Assembly: GCA_964636325.1 (NCBI GenBank)
Contig: CAZWRV010000010.1
Span: 37,805 to 101,804 of the forward strand
Reading direction: 5' to 3'
From: CAZWRV01 sp964636325
GTDB taxonomy: Bacteria > Verrucomicrobiota > Lentisphaeria > Victivallales > GWF2-50-93
Length of the DNA: 64,000 nucleotides
Shown here: in pieces, positions 1 through 8,120 of the stretch
Position numbering within the stretch: position 1 is the stretch's first letter
Layout: each line of letters opens with the position of its first letter
The notes under the pieces: model-generated
What the model was told of the DNA's origin: nothing
The model's database searches: none
Seen by the model: only the letters and a program-made list of their open reading frames with translations
Made by a program: the position numbers and the translations under genes

Positions 1-154
1 CCGGAATTAGGCTTTTCTCCGGAAACTGATAGGAAAGAGAATCGGAACAAATTACTATGTCCCCGGCCAGCAGCCCGCCATATACCGCCAAAACAGCCCC
101 AAAAAGCAGCAGATAAGGACCGGCCGCACCTGATTTTGAAAGGAAATTCTTCAT
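1..154 (-). CDS. N-terminal fragment of a membrane protein (runs off the window)
   Basis: Reading the minus strand from an ATG at 154 gives 51 codons without a stop up to the window edge. The peptide begins MKNFLSKSGAAGPY, followed by a hydrophobic stretch (residues about 12-34, rich in Leu, Val, Gly) and then an acidic/polar segment containing SDSLSYQFPEK. A first membrane helix followed by an Asp-Ser...Gln-x-Pro loop resembles the start of large GT-C/YfhO-like membrane proteins, but only the first loop is visible, so this is a guess. An AAGAG stretch lies just before the ATG. It is divergent from the gene at 297. I am fairly sure it is coding; the family is uncertain. Confidence 0.55.
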   Translation of the reverse strand, partial: MKNFLSKSGAAGPYLLLFGAVLAVYGGLLAGDIVICSDSLSYQFPEKSLIP

Positions 155-237
155 TTAGCTCTTTATTATAGACGCTCTCGTTTGACCTTTTAACTCTATA
201 AACTAGTGTTAGAGGCTTGAATTTGAAAGACCGGAGA

Positions 238-280
238 GTAAATATCCGGCCAACCATGATTTCCTTCGCTGGATTTTTAC
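238..280. repeat. diverged member of the 41-nt hairpin family
   Basis: Starts GTAAATATCC and ends GGATTTTTAC, giving imperfect inverted arms around an unrelated 17-nt loop. Size and arms resemble the hairpins at 18253 and 46379, but the AAGGGCG loop is missing. It lies just upstream of the gene at 297. Confidence 0.35.
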
Positions 281-296
281 CCCGGAGATCGCCAAT

Positions 297-692
297 ATGC
301 CTAAAACCCATGAATTGAACGGCACGGCCACGGCCGAAGTCGACTTCGAGTGCCTGAAGCAGGGCTGCACAGGGGTGGTCAAATTCAATCTGATTGACGC
401 GGTGGGCGACGATTTCCAGGCCCTCTGCCCTGAATGCCACAGCCCATACCAGTTCGACAAGGCACTGAAGGAAAAACTGATAAAGCTCTGCGACATGATC
501 GTCGCCATCAGGAAGGCGGAGGACATCCTTGGGGACTGTAATGTCGCGGTGACAGTTCCGGGAAGCACCATTAAAATCCCCTACGCCCTGCTGCTCACCA
601 GGCTGAACACAATGGTGACCCTGCAGCTCGGCGAAAGGAAAATAGATTTCCACTTCAGAGTCGAACCGTCCTCTCCGGAAACATTCAGATAA
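297..692 (+). CDS. small zinc-ribbon-like protein, function unknown
   Basis: A 131-residue soluble protein. Near the N-terminus it has two cysteine pairs, C-L-K-Q-G-C at about residues 19-24 and C-P-E-C at about 47-50, compatible with one treble-clef or zinc-ribbon site; the remainder is mixed helix and strand with no recognised catalytic motif. The start is the ATG preceded by GGAG eight to eleven bases upstream. The stop is only two bases before the start of the amidase gene at 695, so the two are almost certainly co-transcribed and translationally coupled. I do not recognise the family. Confidence 0.8.
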   Translation: MPKTHELNGTATAEVDFECLKQGCTGVVKFNLIDAVGDDFQALCPECHSPYQFDKALKEKLIKLCDMIVAIRKAEDILGDCNVAVTVPGSTIKIPYALLLTRLNTMVTLQLGERKIDFHFRVEPSSPETFR

Positions 693-694
693 GT

Positions 695-1489
695 ATGTCA
701 CGCATACTAAAAGCCGCCGTTGTCCAGCTAAGATCCTCGGCGGATCCAGAGGACAACTTCGGCAGGATACTCGAATTTCTGAAAAAAACTTCCAAGGCCG
801 GAGCAAGACTTGTCGTCCTCCCTGAAAACTGCCTCTGCCATGGCCCTCTTGAAAAGATAAGACGACAGGCCAGGACTTTGAAGCGCTGGCACTCTGAATT
901 CATTTCAAGGCTGGAGCCATATAAATTTGCAAATTGCGCCATTGTCTGGGGTGGATTGCCGGAAAGGGCCGGCTCAAGGATTTATGATACGGCTGTTGTA
1001 AGCGATGAAAATGGGGAAATCCTAGGCTTTTACAGGAAAAAGCACCTTTTTTCATATTTTAACGGGTGCGACAATATGTCGCTATGTGAATCCGACGTAT
1101 ACAGCCCCGGCTCGAAAGGGTTATGCCTGAAATATTCAGGCTGGCGGATTGGAATTTCAATCTGTTTCGACCTGCGTTTCCCGAGCCTCTACCTGAACTA
1201 TGGGCGCCCGGAGATTGCCGTCTGCTGTGCGGCGTTCACAGAAAAGACAGGCAAAGCCCATTGGGAAACATTGATACGGGCCCGCGCTATTGAGAATCAA
1301 TGCTATTTCCTGGCTGCAAACCAGCATGTTCCCGCCATGCTTGACTGTCCTCCCACCTATGGCCACAGCATAGTTGTCGATCCTTGGGGCGCTGTTCTGG
1401 AATGTAAAGAGGCAGGCGAAGGAATCCTCATCCATGCTCTGGGGATGGATCAGCTTGAAAATGTCCGTAACACCGTAAGAATGGTCTGA
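695..1489 (+). CDS. carbon-nitrogen hydrolase (nitrilase superfamily)
   Basis: A 264-residue amidase of the nitrilase superfamily, which hydrolyses non-peptide C-N bonds of small amides. The full Glu-Lys-Cys triad is visible: E44 in VVLPEN, K115 in FYRKKHLF, and C157 in ISICFDLRFP. The region around residues 190-215 (ARAIENQCYFLAANQ) and the GHSIVVDPWG segment resemble the NIT1/NIT2 branch, which acts on deaminated glutathione or omega-amides, so a metabolite-repair or omega-amidase role is the best inference. Length is normal for a single-domain member. It follows the zinc-ribbon gene with a two-base gap. The substrate cannot be decided from sequence alone. Confidence 0.9.
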   Translation: MSRILKAAVVQLRSSADPEDNFGRILEFLKKTSKAGARLVVLPENCLCHGPLEKIRRQARTLKRWHSEFISRLEPYKFANCAIVWGGLPERAGSRIYDTAVVSDENGEILGFYRKKHLFSYFNGCDNMSLCESDVYSPGSKGLCLKYSGWRIGISICFDLRFPSLYLNYGRPEIAVCCAAFTEKTGKAHWETLIRARAIENQCYFLAANQHVPAMLDCPPTYGHSIVVDPWGAVLECKEAGEGILIHALGMDQLENVRNTVRMV

Positions 1490-1491
1490 AA

Positions 1492-1616
1492 TTCAGATTT
1501 TCTGACCCGCCCACAGTGAATAGCTTAAAAAAGGCTGTAAAATGTCCATGTGGCTTTTCAGGGCGGGGAGCCGGAAATCTGAACTGAAATACCTTCCGGG
1601 AGAGGGCGGTATTTCA
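1492..1616 (+). repeat. family R element, full copy with hairpin module (copy A)
   Basis: A 92-bp body at 1492-1583 begins TTCAGATTTTCTGACCCGCC and ends GCCGGAAATCTGAA, so the ends are imperfect inverted repeats. It is followed by a hairpin module at 1585-1616 with TGAAATACC and GGTATTTCA arms. The same body-plus-hairpin arrangement recurs at 2370-2490 and, inverted, at 36475-36602. The rest of the 1490-1787 gap holds an AT-rich stretch with TTGAAAATTTTTTCAA dyad symmetry and the promoter at 1705. Confidence 0.8.
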
Positions 1617-1704
1617 TATAGTATTCATTTCCCACGGAACTTGACGTCTGAATTCCGGCCAGAAAAATAATTGAAAATTTTTTCAATTTTCTGCCAGAAC
1701 CCCC

Positions 1705-1733
1705 TTGAAAGGGGGGGGCGATTTTGGTAGAAT
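1705..1733 (+). promoter_or_regulatory. sigma-70-like promoter with G8 spacer, upstream of the prepilin gene
   Basis: TTGAAA at 1705-1710 and TAGAAT at 1728-1733 are separated by exactly 17 bases, and the first eight spacer bases are all G. A C-rich stretch just before the -35 can pair with this G tract. The prepilin ATG is about 55 bases downstream. The fit to the consensus is good, but there is no expression evidence. Confidence 0.55.
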
Positions 1734-1787
1734 GCTCTCCAGAACGCACGGATCACCGTGGAAACAATCTAAAATAAGGAGTCAAAG

Positions 1788-2303
1788 ATGAAGAAGACTA
1801 ATGGTCGCGGGTTCACACTCATTGAGCTCCTGGTCGTGATTGCGATTATCGCAATCCTGGCCGGAATGCTTCTCCCTGCTCTGAGTGCCGCTCGTGAAAA
1901 GGCGCGCAGAATCAATTGTACGAACAACCTGAAGCAGATCGGCCTCGCCATCCGCATGTATTCGCAGGAATACGGCGAAAGGTTCCCGAATGCACCCGGC
2001 CGTTCCGGCATGGAAATGCTCCGCGCCGGCGGGTATCTTGAGAACGCCAAGATGTATACCTGCCCGTCCACAGTCGACACCATCACAGACGGCACGAACC
2101 TCCAGGTTTCTTCCGTGTCCTACATGTATGCTGCCGGCATGAACGAGTCGACATCGGTTGACAGCGCCGTCTCCAGGGACAACAACACGAACCATACCAA
2201 GTATGGCAACGTGCTCTTCGTCGACGGCCACGCCTCCGGCTACGCCGGCGCCAACTGGACCAACTCGGCCACATACCTCGGCTCATCTCTCTTCACATGG
2301 TAA
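1788..2303 (+). CDS. prepilin-type N-terminal cleavage/methylation protein (pseudopilin-like)
   Basis: A 171-residue protein with a type IV pilin/pseudopilin leader. A short basic start (MKKTNGRG) is followed by FTLIELLVVIAIIAILAGM, with prepilin-peptidase cleavage expected after the glycine and before F9, and E13 equivalent to mature Glu5. The next segment (about 28-60, AREKARRINCTNNLKQIG) and a C-terminal VLFVDGHASGY at about 141-151 are typical of the large families of such proteins in Planctomycetes, Verrucomicrobia and Lentisphaerae. It probably forms part of an envelope or type II-secretion-like filament. The start has AAGGAG nine bases upstream. It is monocistronic, with its own promoter (1705) and terminator (2328). 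Confidence 0.9.
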   Translation: MKKTNGRGFTLIELLVVIAIIAILAGMLLPALSAAREKARRINCTNNLKQIGLAIRMYSQEYGERFPNAPGRSGMEMLRAGGYLENAKMYTCPSTVDTITDGTNLQVSSVSYMYAAGMNESTSVDSAVSRDNNTNHTKYGNVLFVDGHASGYAGANWTNSATYLGSSLFTW

Positions 2304-2327
2304 TCTGAAGAGCGTTTGAACCCGCAG

Positions 2328-2357
2328 AAAGAGGGAAGAAATTCCCTCTTTTTTTTT
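2328..2357 (+). terminator. intrinsic terminator after the prepilin gene
   Basis: AAAGAGGGAA and TTCCCTCTTT arms around a short loop, followed by an unbroken T tract, 25 bases after the prepilin stop. A textbook Rho-independent terminator. Confidence 0.85.
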
Positions 2358-2369
2358 GTCTTTCCAGGA

Positions 2370-2490
2370 TTCAGATTTCCTGGAGCGCCACCATGAAATG
2401 GTTTAAAGCGATGGGAAATGCACTTGTGGCTTTTCAGCGTTGGGCGCCGGAAATCTGAAACTGAAATACCTCCCCGGAGTCGGTATTTCA
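2370..2490 (+). repeat. family R element, full copy with hairpin module (copy B)
   Basis: A body at 2370-2459 with TTCAGATTTCCTGG and GCGCCGGAAATCTGAA ends is followed by a TGAAATACC...GGTATTTCA hairpin at 2462-2490. It has the same orientation as copy A, so two copies bracket the prepilin transcription unit. Apart from this, the prepilin terminator and about 100 bases leading to the kinase start, the 2304-2589 gap shows nothing else. Confidence 0.8.
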
Positions 2491-2589
2491 CCGCATCCTT
2501 ATTTTCACGGATCGGTGTATCTGTTATTGGAAAAAAACACTTTGCGCACAATCTTATAGAAAAATTCTGTGTTAGTTCTGCGGGGTGTC

Positions 2590-3789
2590 ATGAAAAATAA
2601 GTTCGACTTCATGGTGGCCGGGCATCTTTGCCTTGATCTTATTCCTGAATTCTTCGATTCGGGCTCGCGGCAGCTCGGTGAAATCCTTCATCCTGGAAAG
2701 CTTGTCAACGTCGGCAAGTGTTCCATGGGCACCGGCGGAGCCGTCTCAAACACCGGGATCGCGCTGAAGAAGCTGGGCGGAAACGTCTGCTACTGCGCCC
2801 GCGTCGGCGACGACGAATTCGGCCAGATAATAATGCAGATTCTCAGGGAATACGGCAGTTCCGCCGGCATTTCCATCTCAAAAGGTTCGGCAAGTTCCTA
2901 TTCGATCGTCATAGCCGCTCCGGGCATAGACAGGGTCTTCCTCCACAATCCCGGCGCTAACGACGAGTTCAGCTCGTCCGACATAGATTTCTCGCTGGTC
3001 TCCAAATGCAAGTTCTTCCATTTTGGTTACCCAACCCTTATGAGGAGAACCATGCAGAACGAGGGGCGGGAACTGGTGAGAATCTTCAAGTCTGCGAAAT
3101 CCGCGGGCGCAATCACCTCGTGCGACATGACCTTGCCCGATCCGGACTCCCCTTCGGGAAAGCAGCCCTGGCGGAAAATTCTTGGAAAACTGCTGCCGCA
3201 TGTCGATATCTTCTTCCCGTCCGTGGAAGAGGTGTTTTTCATGCTTGAACCCAAGAAATTCATCGATATGAAAAGGAAGCACAAGGGCGCGGAACTGATA
3301 CACCTGCTCAAGCCTGAGGAATATTCCGAACTTTCCAGCTCGCTGCTTTCCATGGGTGCAGCCATGACCTCTTTGAAATGCGGTTCAAGAGGCTGGTATT
3401 TCAGGACAGGGGCAGGAGCGAGGATTTCCGCATTGGAAAAGCACTCGGGTCTGGATCTCCCTAGCTGGTCCGGCCGGGAGCTTTGGTGTCCGGCGCTCCT
3501 GCCGAAGAAAATCGCCAGCGCGACCGGGGCCGGCGACTGTTCCATCGCCGGATTCCTGAAGGCGATGAGCTGCGGACTTCCGCTGGAGAAATGCCTGAGG
3601 GTAGCAACATGCCTCGGCTGGCAGAACCTTCAGTCCTTCGACGCGGTAAGCGGCGTCCGCACCTGGGCCGAGACCCTATCCCTAGTCAAGAAAAGAATTC
3701 CAGCCATAGACGTGAAGATAGAGGCGAAATCATGGTCGCAGGACAAGGAAACAGGACTCTTCTTCGGCCCGAATGACAGCAACCGCTGA
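2590..3789 (+). CDS. PfkB-family carbohydrate/nucleoside kinase
   Basis: A 399-residue ribokinase-fold (PfkB) kinase that phosphorylates a sugar or nucleoside using ATP. The N-terminal part has MVAGHLCLDLIPE followed by a glycine-rich substrate segment (GTGGAVSNTGIALKKLGG at about 47-64). The C-terminal signature SATGAGDCSIAGF carries the catalytic base D316 and the anion-hole glycines. An in-frame GTG at 2569 would add seven residues, but the ATG at 2590 directly precedes the conserved strand and has GGGG upstream, so I prefer it. It is about 80 residues longer than typical ribokinases, mainly in the middle. It may belong with the sugar-related genes downstream. The substrate is unknown. Confidence 0.88.
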   Translation: MKNKFDFMVAGHLCLDLIPEFFDSGSRQLGEILHPGKLVNVGKCSMGTGGAVSNTGIALKKLGGNVCYCARVGDDEFGQIIMQILREYGSSAGISISKGSASSYSIVIAAPGIDRVFLHNPGANDEFSSSDIDFSLVSKCKFFHFGYPTLMRRTMQNEGRELVRIFKSAKSAGAITSCDMTLPDPDSPSGKQPWRKILGKLLPHVDIFFPSVEEVFFMLEPKKFIDMKRKHKGAELIHLLKPEEYSELSSSLLSMGAAMTSLKCGSRGWYFRTGAGARISALEKHSGLDLPSWSGRELWCPALLPKKIASATGAGDCSIAGFLKAMSCGLPLEKCLRVATCLGWQNLQSFDAVSGVRTWAETLSLVKKRIPAIDVKIEAKSWSQDKETGLFFGPNDSNR

Positions 3790-3847
3790 TCCGGTGTCTT
3801 TCACCGTTCGAGCGGCATTATTGCCGCAGCATGAGATTTAAAATGGT

Positions 3848-3973
3848 GTCGGGTGTCAGTGTTCAGGTGTCAGCAAGAAGAAAACACATGTATAGTCTGA
3901 ATTCGTGATTTTGAAATTGCTTCGAGTAAATATCCTATTTTTTTCTGACACCTGACACCCGAAACCTGATACC
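3848..3973. repeat. GGTGTCAG inverted-repeat element (family S, copy 1)
   Basis: GGTGTCAGTGTTCAGGTGTC starts at 3852, and the opposite arm CTGACACCTGACACCCGA starts at 3945; between them lies about 70 AT-rich bases. The left arm is identical to 38836-38857. It sits between the PfkB kinase and the URO-D-like gene. Confidence 0.65.
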
Positions 3974-4022
3974 GATGCTTTGAAATAAGACCATTAATTC
4001 ACCTCAGATATTAAGGAGATCA

Positions 4023-5153
4023 ATGAGCTCAAAGGAAATTATTCCCTGCAGGCCAAAGTGGAAAGGCACGATGACCGACCGCGAACGCTACAACCGCCAG
4101 ATGCACTACAAGGCGGTCGACCGCTGCTTCAACCGCGAATTCGGCTACTGGCAGGAGAACTACTCCGAGTGGAAGGCCTTTGTCGAAAACGGCATTACCA
4201 GTGAATGGGAGGCCAATATATTCTTCAACTTTGACAAGGACTGCTCCGTTGGATTCCCATGGCTTCTCCCAGCCTTCGAACGGAAAGTGATCTCCGAGAC
4301 CGAGAACTCGCAGACCATCGTGGACTACAACGGCCTCATCTGCGAAATCCCCAAGGACGGACACAGCACAATCCCGCACTACATCGGCTCGTCCATACAG
4401 ACGCCGGACGATTGGAAGAAGGTCAAGAAGGAACACCTTAATCCCGCCAATCCCAAAAGGAATACGGACGTCGCCGCGCTCAAGAAACAGCATCCCGACG
4501 ACCGCGACTACCCGTTGGGCGTCTGGTGCGGCTCCATGATCGGCCAGGTAAGGGATCTTCTCACCGTCGAAGGTCTCGCCTACGCCATCTACGACTATCC
4601 GGACATGGTCGAGGACATGATCGAAAACCAGTGCGTCCTGGCCGAGAACTACCTCGACGAAGTCCTTCCTCACTTCAAGTTCGACTACGCCGCCGGCTGG
4701 GAGGACATCTGCTTCAAGAACGGCCCCCTCGTGTCCGTCGAGTTCTTCAAGGAGAAGGTCGCGCCCCGCTACAAGCGCATAAACAGCAAGCTCAAGAAAT
4801 ACGGCATCGACATCTGGTGGATAGACTGCGACGGGGATGTGCGGCCGATCATGCCGACCTTCCTCGAATGCGGCATCAACTGCCTATTTCCGTTCGAGGT
4901 TCTATGCTGCTGCCACCCCGGCGAACTCATGAAGGAATACGGCAAGGATCTGAGGATCATGGGGGGAGTCGACAAGACTCAGCTCGCGAAAGGCCCCAAG
5001 GCCATCACAGAATACCTCAAATCCCTCGAGCCCTGGGTCGAGCGCGGCGGCTTCATCCCCTTCTGCGACCACAGGTGCCCGCCCGACGTCAGCTGGGAGA
5101 ACTACATCTTCTACCTCGACCTCAAGGAGAAGATGTTCGGCATGAAGGCATGA
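4023..5153 (+). CDS. uroporphyrinogen decarboxylase-like (URO-D fold) protein
   Basis: A 376-residue protein of the URO-D superfamily, which includes haem-pathway decarboxylases and methyltransferases such as MtaA/CmuA. The pattern is that of the large non-haem group in PVC and gut bacteria: an N-terminal MTDRERYNRQMHYKAVDR segment, GVWCGSMIGQVRDLLTVEG in the middle, IDIWWIDCDGDVRPIMPTFLECGINCLFPFE, and the C-terminal IMGGVDKTQLAKGP and FIPFCDHRCPPDVSWENY. The His/Cys-rich segment near residues 285-300 and the FCDH motif could bind metal, as in corrinoid methyltransferases. AAGGAG precedes the ATG. The next gene overlaps its stop. A haem role is unlikely, since no other haem genes are nearby; the substrate is unknown. 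Confidence 0.85.
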   Translation: MSSKEIIPCRPKWKGTMTDRERYNRQMHYKAVDRCFNREFGYWQENYSEWKAFVENGITSEWEANIFFNFDKDCSVGFPWLLPAFERKVISETENSQTIVDYNGLICEIPKDGHSTIPHYIGSSIQTPDDWKKVKKEHLNPANPKRNTDVAALKKQHPDDRDYPLGVWCGSMIGQVRDLLTVEGLAYAIYDYPDMVEDMIENQCVLAENYLDEVLPHFKFDYAAGWEDICFKNGPLVSVEFFKEKVAPRYKRINSKLKKYGIDIWWIDCDGDVRPIMPTFLECGINCLFPFEVLCCCHPGELMKEYGKDLRIMGGVDKTQLAKGPKAITEYLKSLEPWVERGGFIPFCDHRCPPDVSWENYIFYLDLKEKMFGMKA

Positions 5154-5647
5154 CGGCCGCCGACGGAAATGGCATGGACTCTCCCAGCTCCGGAGCGCTG
5201 GAATACAAGTCCGTCAGGAAATCCGGCTGCATGATCGCCTTTCTGATCTGCATGTCCGCCGCATCCCTGATACTGGGAGCGACCTTCTTCACCATCGGGC
5301 TTGTTTTCCCAGGAGTTTCCGGCTCCTTATCGTTAGGATTTTGCGTAAAACTGTTTCTTGCGTCATTGCTGATCGTTTCGGCGTTCGGCCTACTTACCAT
5401 GCGCCGCTGGGGACGCAGGCTTGCCATTGCTGCGGCAGCCGGACAACTCGTCATGTGCATCGTCCATATCCTCTATTCGATCCATCAAATCGCTGCGGTT
5501 AGGGATTCCTTTTTCGAGATTCTCGGGAAAACCGGATTCTATGCCGTGTCCGCCTTAAGCATTTTCATTGTCGCGCTGGGGCTTGTCTATCCGGCCATCC
5601 TGTTGATCCTGCTGGGAAAGAGTGAAGCAAAAACGTTTTTTAAGTGA
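5150..5647 (+). CDS. small integral membrane protein, unknown function
   Basis: A 165-residue protein starting in an ATGA overlap with the stop of the URO-D-like gene, so translation is probably coupled. It has a 25-residue polar N-terminus and then four predicted membrane segments at about 27-52, 60-80, 88-110 and 130-155, separated by a short basic loop (MRRWGRR) that suggests cytoplasmic orientation there. No catalytic motif is visible. It resembles generic four-helix membrane proteins, and I cannot name a family. A much longer frame open upstream (from 4526) is the shadow of the URO-D-like gene. Confidence 0.75.
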   Translation: MTAADGNGMDSPSSGALEYKSVRKSGCMIAFLICMSAASLILGATFFTIGLVFPGVSGSLSLGFCVKLFLASLLIVSAFGLLTMRRWGRRLAIAAAAGQLVMCIVHILYSIHQIAAVRDSFFEILGKTGFYAVSALSIFIVALGLVYPAILLILLGKSEAKTFFK

Positions 5648-5674
5648 TATGATCAATAATGGAAGGGCTTGAAA

Positions 5675-8116
5675 ATGAAAACGTTCCATATTTTGCTCGC
5701 CGAGAACAGGAATCCTTTTTTCCGCGTAGCAATCCGCCCGAACGCCGCACCGGCCGAGGAGTTCGCAGCCGAAGAACTGAGACGCCATCTTCTGGACATG
5801 GCCGGCGTCGGACCGCAGCTGCGGAACCGCGAGAAGAGTCGCAGCACCTCAGACGTCAGCAGAATATTCGTCAATGACGCTACCGCGGCCGAGGCGACGG
5901 GCATCGACGTCGCCGGCTTGAAGCTGGCTCCGGAAGCATACCATCTGCGCACATGCGGGAAGGACGTCCACATCCTCGGCGGAGGGCCGCGGGGAGTTCT
6001 GTATGGCGCCTATGATCTCCTTGAAACGCTCGGCTGCCGCTGGTTCACGCCTGAGATATCGAGGATCCCCCGTCCCGGCCGAATCGAACTGCCGCCGCTC
6101 CGCCGCACGGAGAAACCGTGCTTCGAGTTCCGCGACATGTTCGCATGGGAATGCTCCGATCCTCTTTGGTGGGCCCGCAATCGCATGAACGGCTGGTATA
6201 CCCCGGTTCCGGAATACATGGGCGGACACGTCAACTATGGCCTTTTCGTCCACACGTTCGACAGGCTCGTTCCGCCGGAAGAGTTCTTCGATTCGCATCC
6301 GGAATATTTCAGCGAGGTCGAAGGTGTGCGCCGCCGGAATGGAAGCCAGCTCTGCCTGAGCAATCCGGAAGTGCTGCGAATTCTCACCGACCGCCTCCTC
6401 AAGCGCATGCGCGAGAATCCCCGCGACCGGATCTGGTCGGTCTCCCAGAACGACTGGACCGGTTACTGTGAATGCCCGAAGTGCAAGGCCGTCGCTGACG
6501 AAGAGGGTTCCCAGGCAGGTCCGATTCTGCGCTTCGTCAACGCCGTGGCAACGGAAACCGTCAAGGAATTTCCCGAAAACCTCATAGACACCCTCGCCTA
6601 CTGGTACAGCCTGGACGCTCCCCGCAAGGCCGTCCCGCACCCGAATGTCCGAGTCCGGCTCTGCTCGATCAGATGCTGTCAGGTGCACGGCTACGGAACT
6701 TGCGACCATAAGGAGAGCGCTCGCTTCATGAAGGCGCTCAAAGGCTGGTCCCGCATCACGAAGCAGATGTATATCTGGCACTATGCCACCAACTTCGCCA
6801 ATTATCCTCTGCCGATGCCGGACTACGACGAACTCCACGCGAACATCAACCTCTACAGGAAGAAAGGCGTCTACGGAGTATTCATACAGGGAATGGGCGA
6901 GGAGGGCGGCGGCGCCGAAACCATGGCCCTTCGCGGCTATGTCGTCAGCCGTCTCCTCTGGAACCCCGACCGTCCCGTCTGGCCGATCATAGACGAATTT
7001 CTACCCGCATACTACGGCAGAGCCGCCAATTCAGTGCGCGGCTACCTTGACGCTTTTCATACCCGCCTACGGAAGGACAATTCGTTGCATTACACCCTTT
7101 ACGACCCGCCGACGCATCCGCTATTCGACGAATCAACCCTTCGCAAGGCCGAGAGCTCCCTTATGAAAGGCGAGAAGCTCGTGAAGGACAAGGAACGCCT
7201 CCGCGTCCGGCTCCTGCTCCACGGCATAAGCTACGCCAGATTGGGCCGCGTCAGCGGAAGATTCTCGATCCGGAACGGCAAGTACCACGGAGGCGCGACG
7301 CAAAAGGACCGCGCCCTCCTTGAATCCATGATCGAAGACTGGCGCACAGCCGGAATCCAGCGGATCCGCGAAGGAGCGGCTTTCGACACTACGGCAGGGA
7401 TTCTACGCAACCGCATCGGAATTCATAAGGTGGAATGGCTCTCCGGCGGCGATAATTCAATCGCAGTCGTCCCGGCATTGGGCGGACGGATCATAGAATG
7501 GAACGCCCACGGCCGTCAATGGATATCACCCGCCGATCCCGATAACGCATGGAACCCATACCCCATGAACGAAGGATTCCTGGACTACGTCATACAAGGC
7601 CAGTATGGCTTCCACGGATGGTCCGAAGAGTTCAAATGCGAAAGACGCGGAAATACCATTATCCTTCGCGCTGAAATTCTAGGCTCCCTCGAGCTTCTCC
7701 GGAAGCTCTCCTTCCAAAACTGCGAACTTCGCGTAAATACGCAGCTTACAAACCGTGGAACTGCGCCGGCCTCCTGCTCGCTTGGACCGAGCCTCCACCT
7801 TTTCGTCCCTGGAGATTTCATTCTCAGCTTCAAGACGGAGGAAAGTTCGCAGTCTCTTGACGGGAAAAAGATGCCCGACGGATTTGCCAACCCAATCATC
7901 CTCGAAGGAGACAAGCTTCCTCTCGGATCCTGGCAGGTCGAGACCGATGGATTCATCGTCAGACACGGTTTCACAGGCCGGATCGAACGCGCGATCCCCG
8001 GCCGCATCAAGGACAAGGGAATTGTCGCACTGGATCTCCGCACTCCTTCTACCGATATCGGACCGAATGCTTCACTCAATTTTGAGCAAAATATTACAAT
8101 CGAGTCCAAAAGGTGA
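5675..8116 (+). CDS. DUF4838-type glycoside-hydrolase-like protein
   Basis: An 813-residue protein without a signal peptide. Residues about 5-130 look like the N-terminal GH-accessory domain seen in alpha-glucuronidases and GH20 enzymes (AAEELRRHLLDMAG, then GVLYGAYDLLETLGCRWFTP). Residues about 180-480 form the DUF4838 barrel-like core, with VSQNDWTGYCECPKC and GVYGVFIQGMGEEGG. The C-terminal 250 residues resemble a beta-sandwich. The conserved acidic residues in the core suggest glycosidase-type chemistry, but no substrate is established for the family. The ATG at 5675 follows GGAAGGG; an alternative TTG is two codons earlier. Five bases separate it from the next gene, an apparent partner of unknown function. 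Confidence 0.85.
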   Translation: MKTFHILLAENRNPFFRVAIRPNAAPAEEFAAEELRRHLLDMAGVGPQLRNREKSRSTSDVSRIFVNDATAAEATGIDVAGLKLAPEAYHLRTCGKDVHILGGGPRGVLYGAYDLLETLGCRWFTPEISRIPRPGRIELPPLRRTEKPCFEFRDMFAWECSDPLWWARNRMNGWYTPVPEYMGGHVNYGLFVHTFDRLVPPEEFFDSHPEYFSEVEGVRRRNGSQLCLSNPEVLRILTDRLLKRMRENPRDRIWSVSQNDWTGYCECPKCKAVADEEGSQAGPILRFVNAVATETVKEFPENLIDTLAYWYSLDAPRKAVPHPNVRVRLCSIRCCQVHGYGTCDHKESARFMKALKGWSRITKQMYIWHYATNFANYPLPMPDYDELHANINLYRKKGVYGVFIQGMGEEGGGAETMALRGYVVSRLLWNPDRPVWPIIDEFLPAYYGRAANSVRGYLDAFHTRLRKDNSLHYTLYDPPTHPLFDESTLRKAESSLMKGEKLVKDKERLRVRLLLHGISYARLGRVSGRFSIRNGKYHGGATQKDRALLESMIEDWRTAGIQRIREGAAFDTTAGILRNRIGIHKVEWLSGGDNSIAVVPALGGRIIEWNAHGRQWISPADPDNAWNPYPMNEGFLDYVIQGQYGFHGWSEEFKCERRGNTIILRAEILGSLELLRKLSFQNCELRVNTQLTNRGTAPASCSLGPSLHLFVPGDFILSFKTEESSQSLDGKKMPDGFANPIILEGDKLPLGSWQVETDGFIVRHGFTGRIERAIPGRIKDKGIVALDLRTPSTDIGPNASLNFEQNITIESKR

Positions 8117-8120
8117 CGCA

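Noticed and set aside
4526..5149. Upstream extension of the small membrane protein at 5150
   Set aside because: It is Arg/Pro/His-rich and coincides with the URO-D-like gene in another frame.
7755..8120. Frame extending the 265-aa protein upstream by 122 codons
   Set aside because: It lies inside the DUF4838 gene and is Ser/Arg-rich; the ATG at 8121 has a ribosome site.
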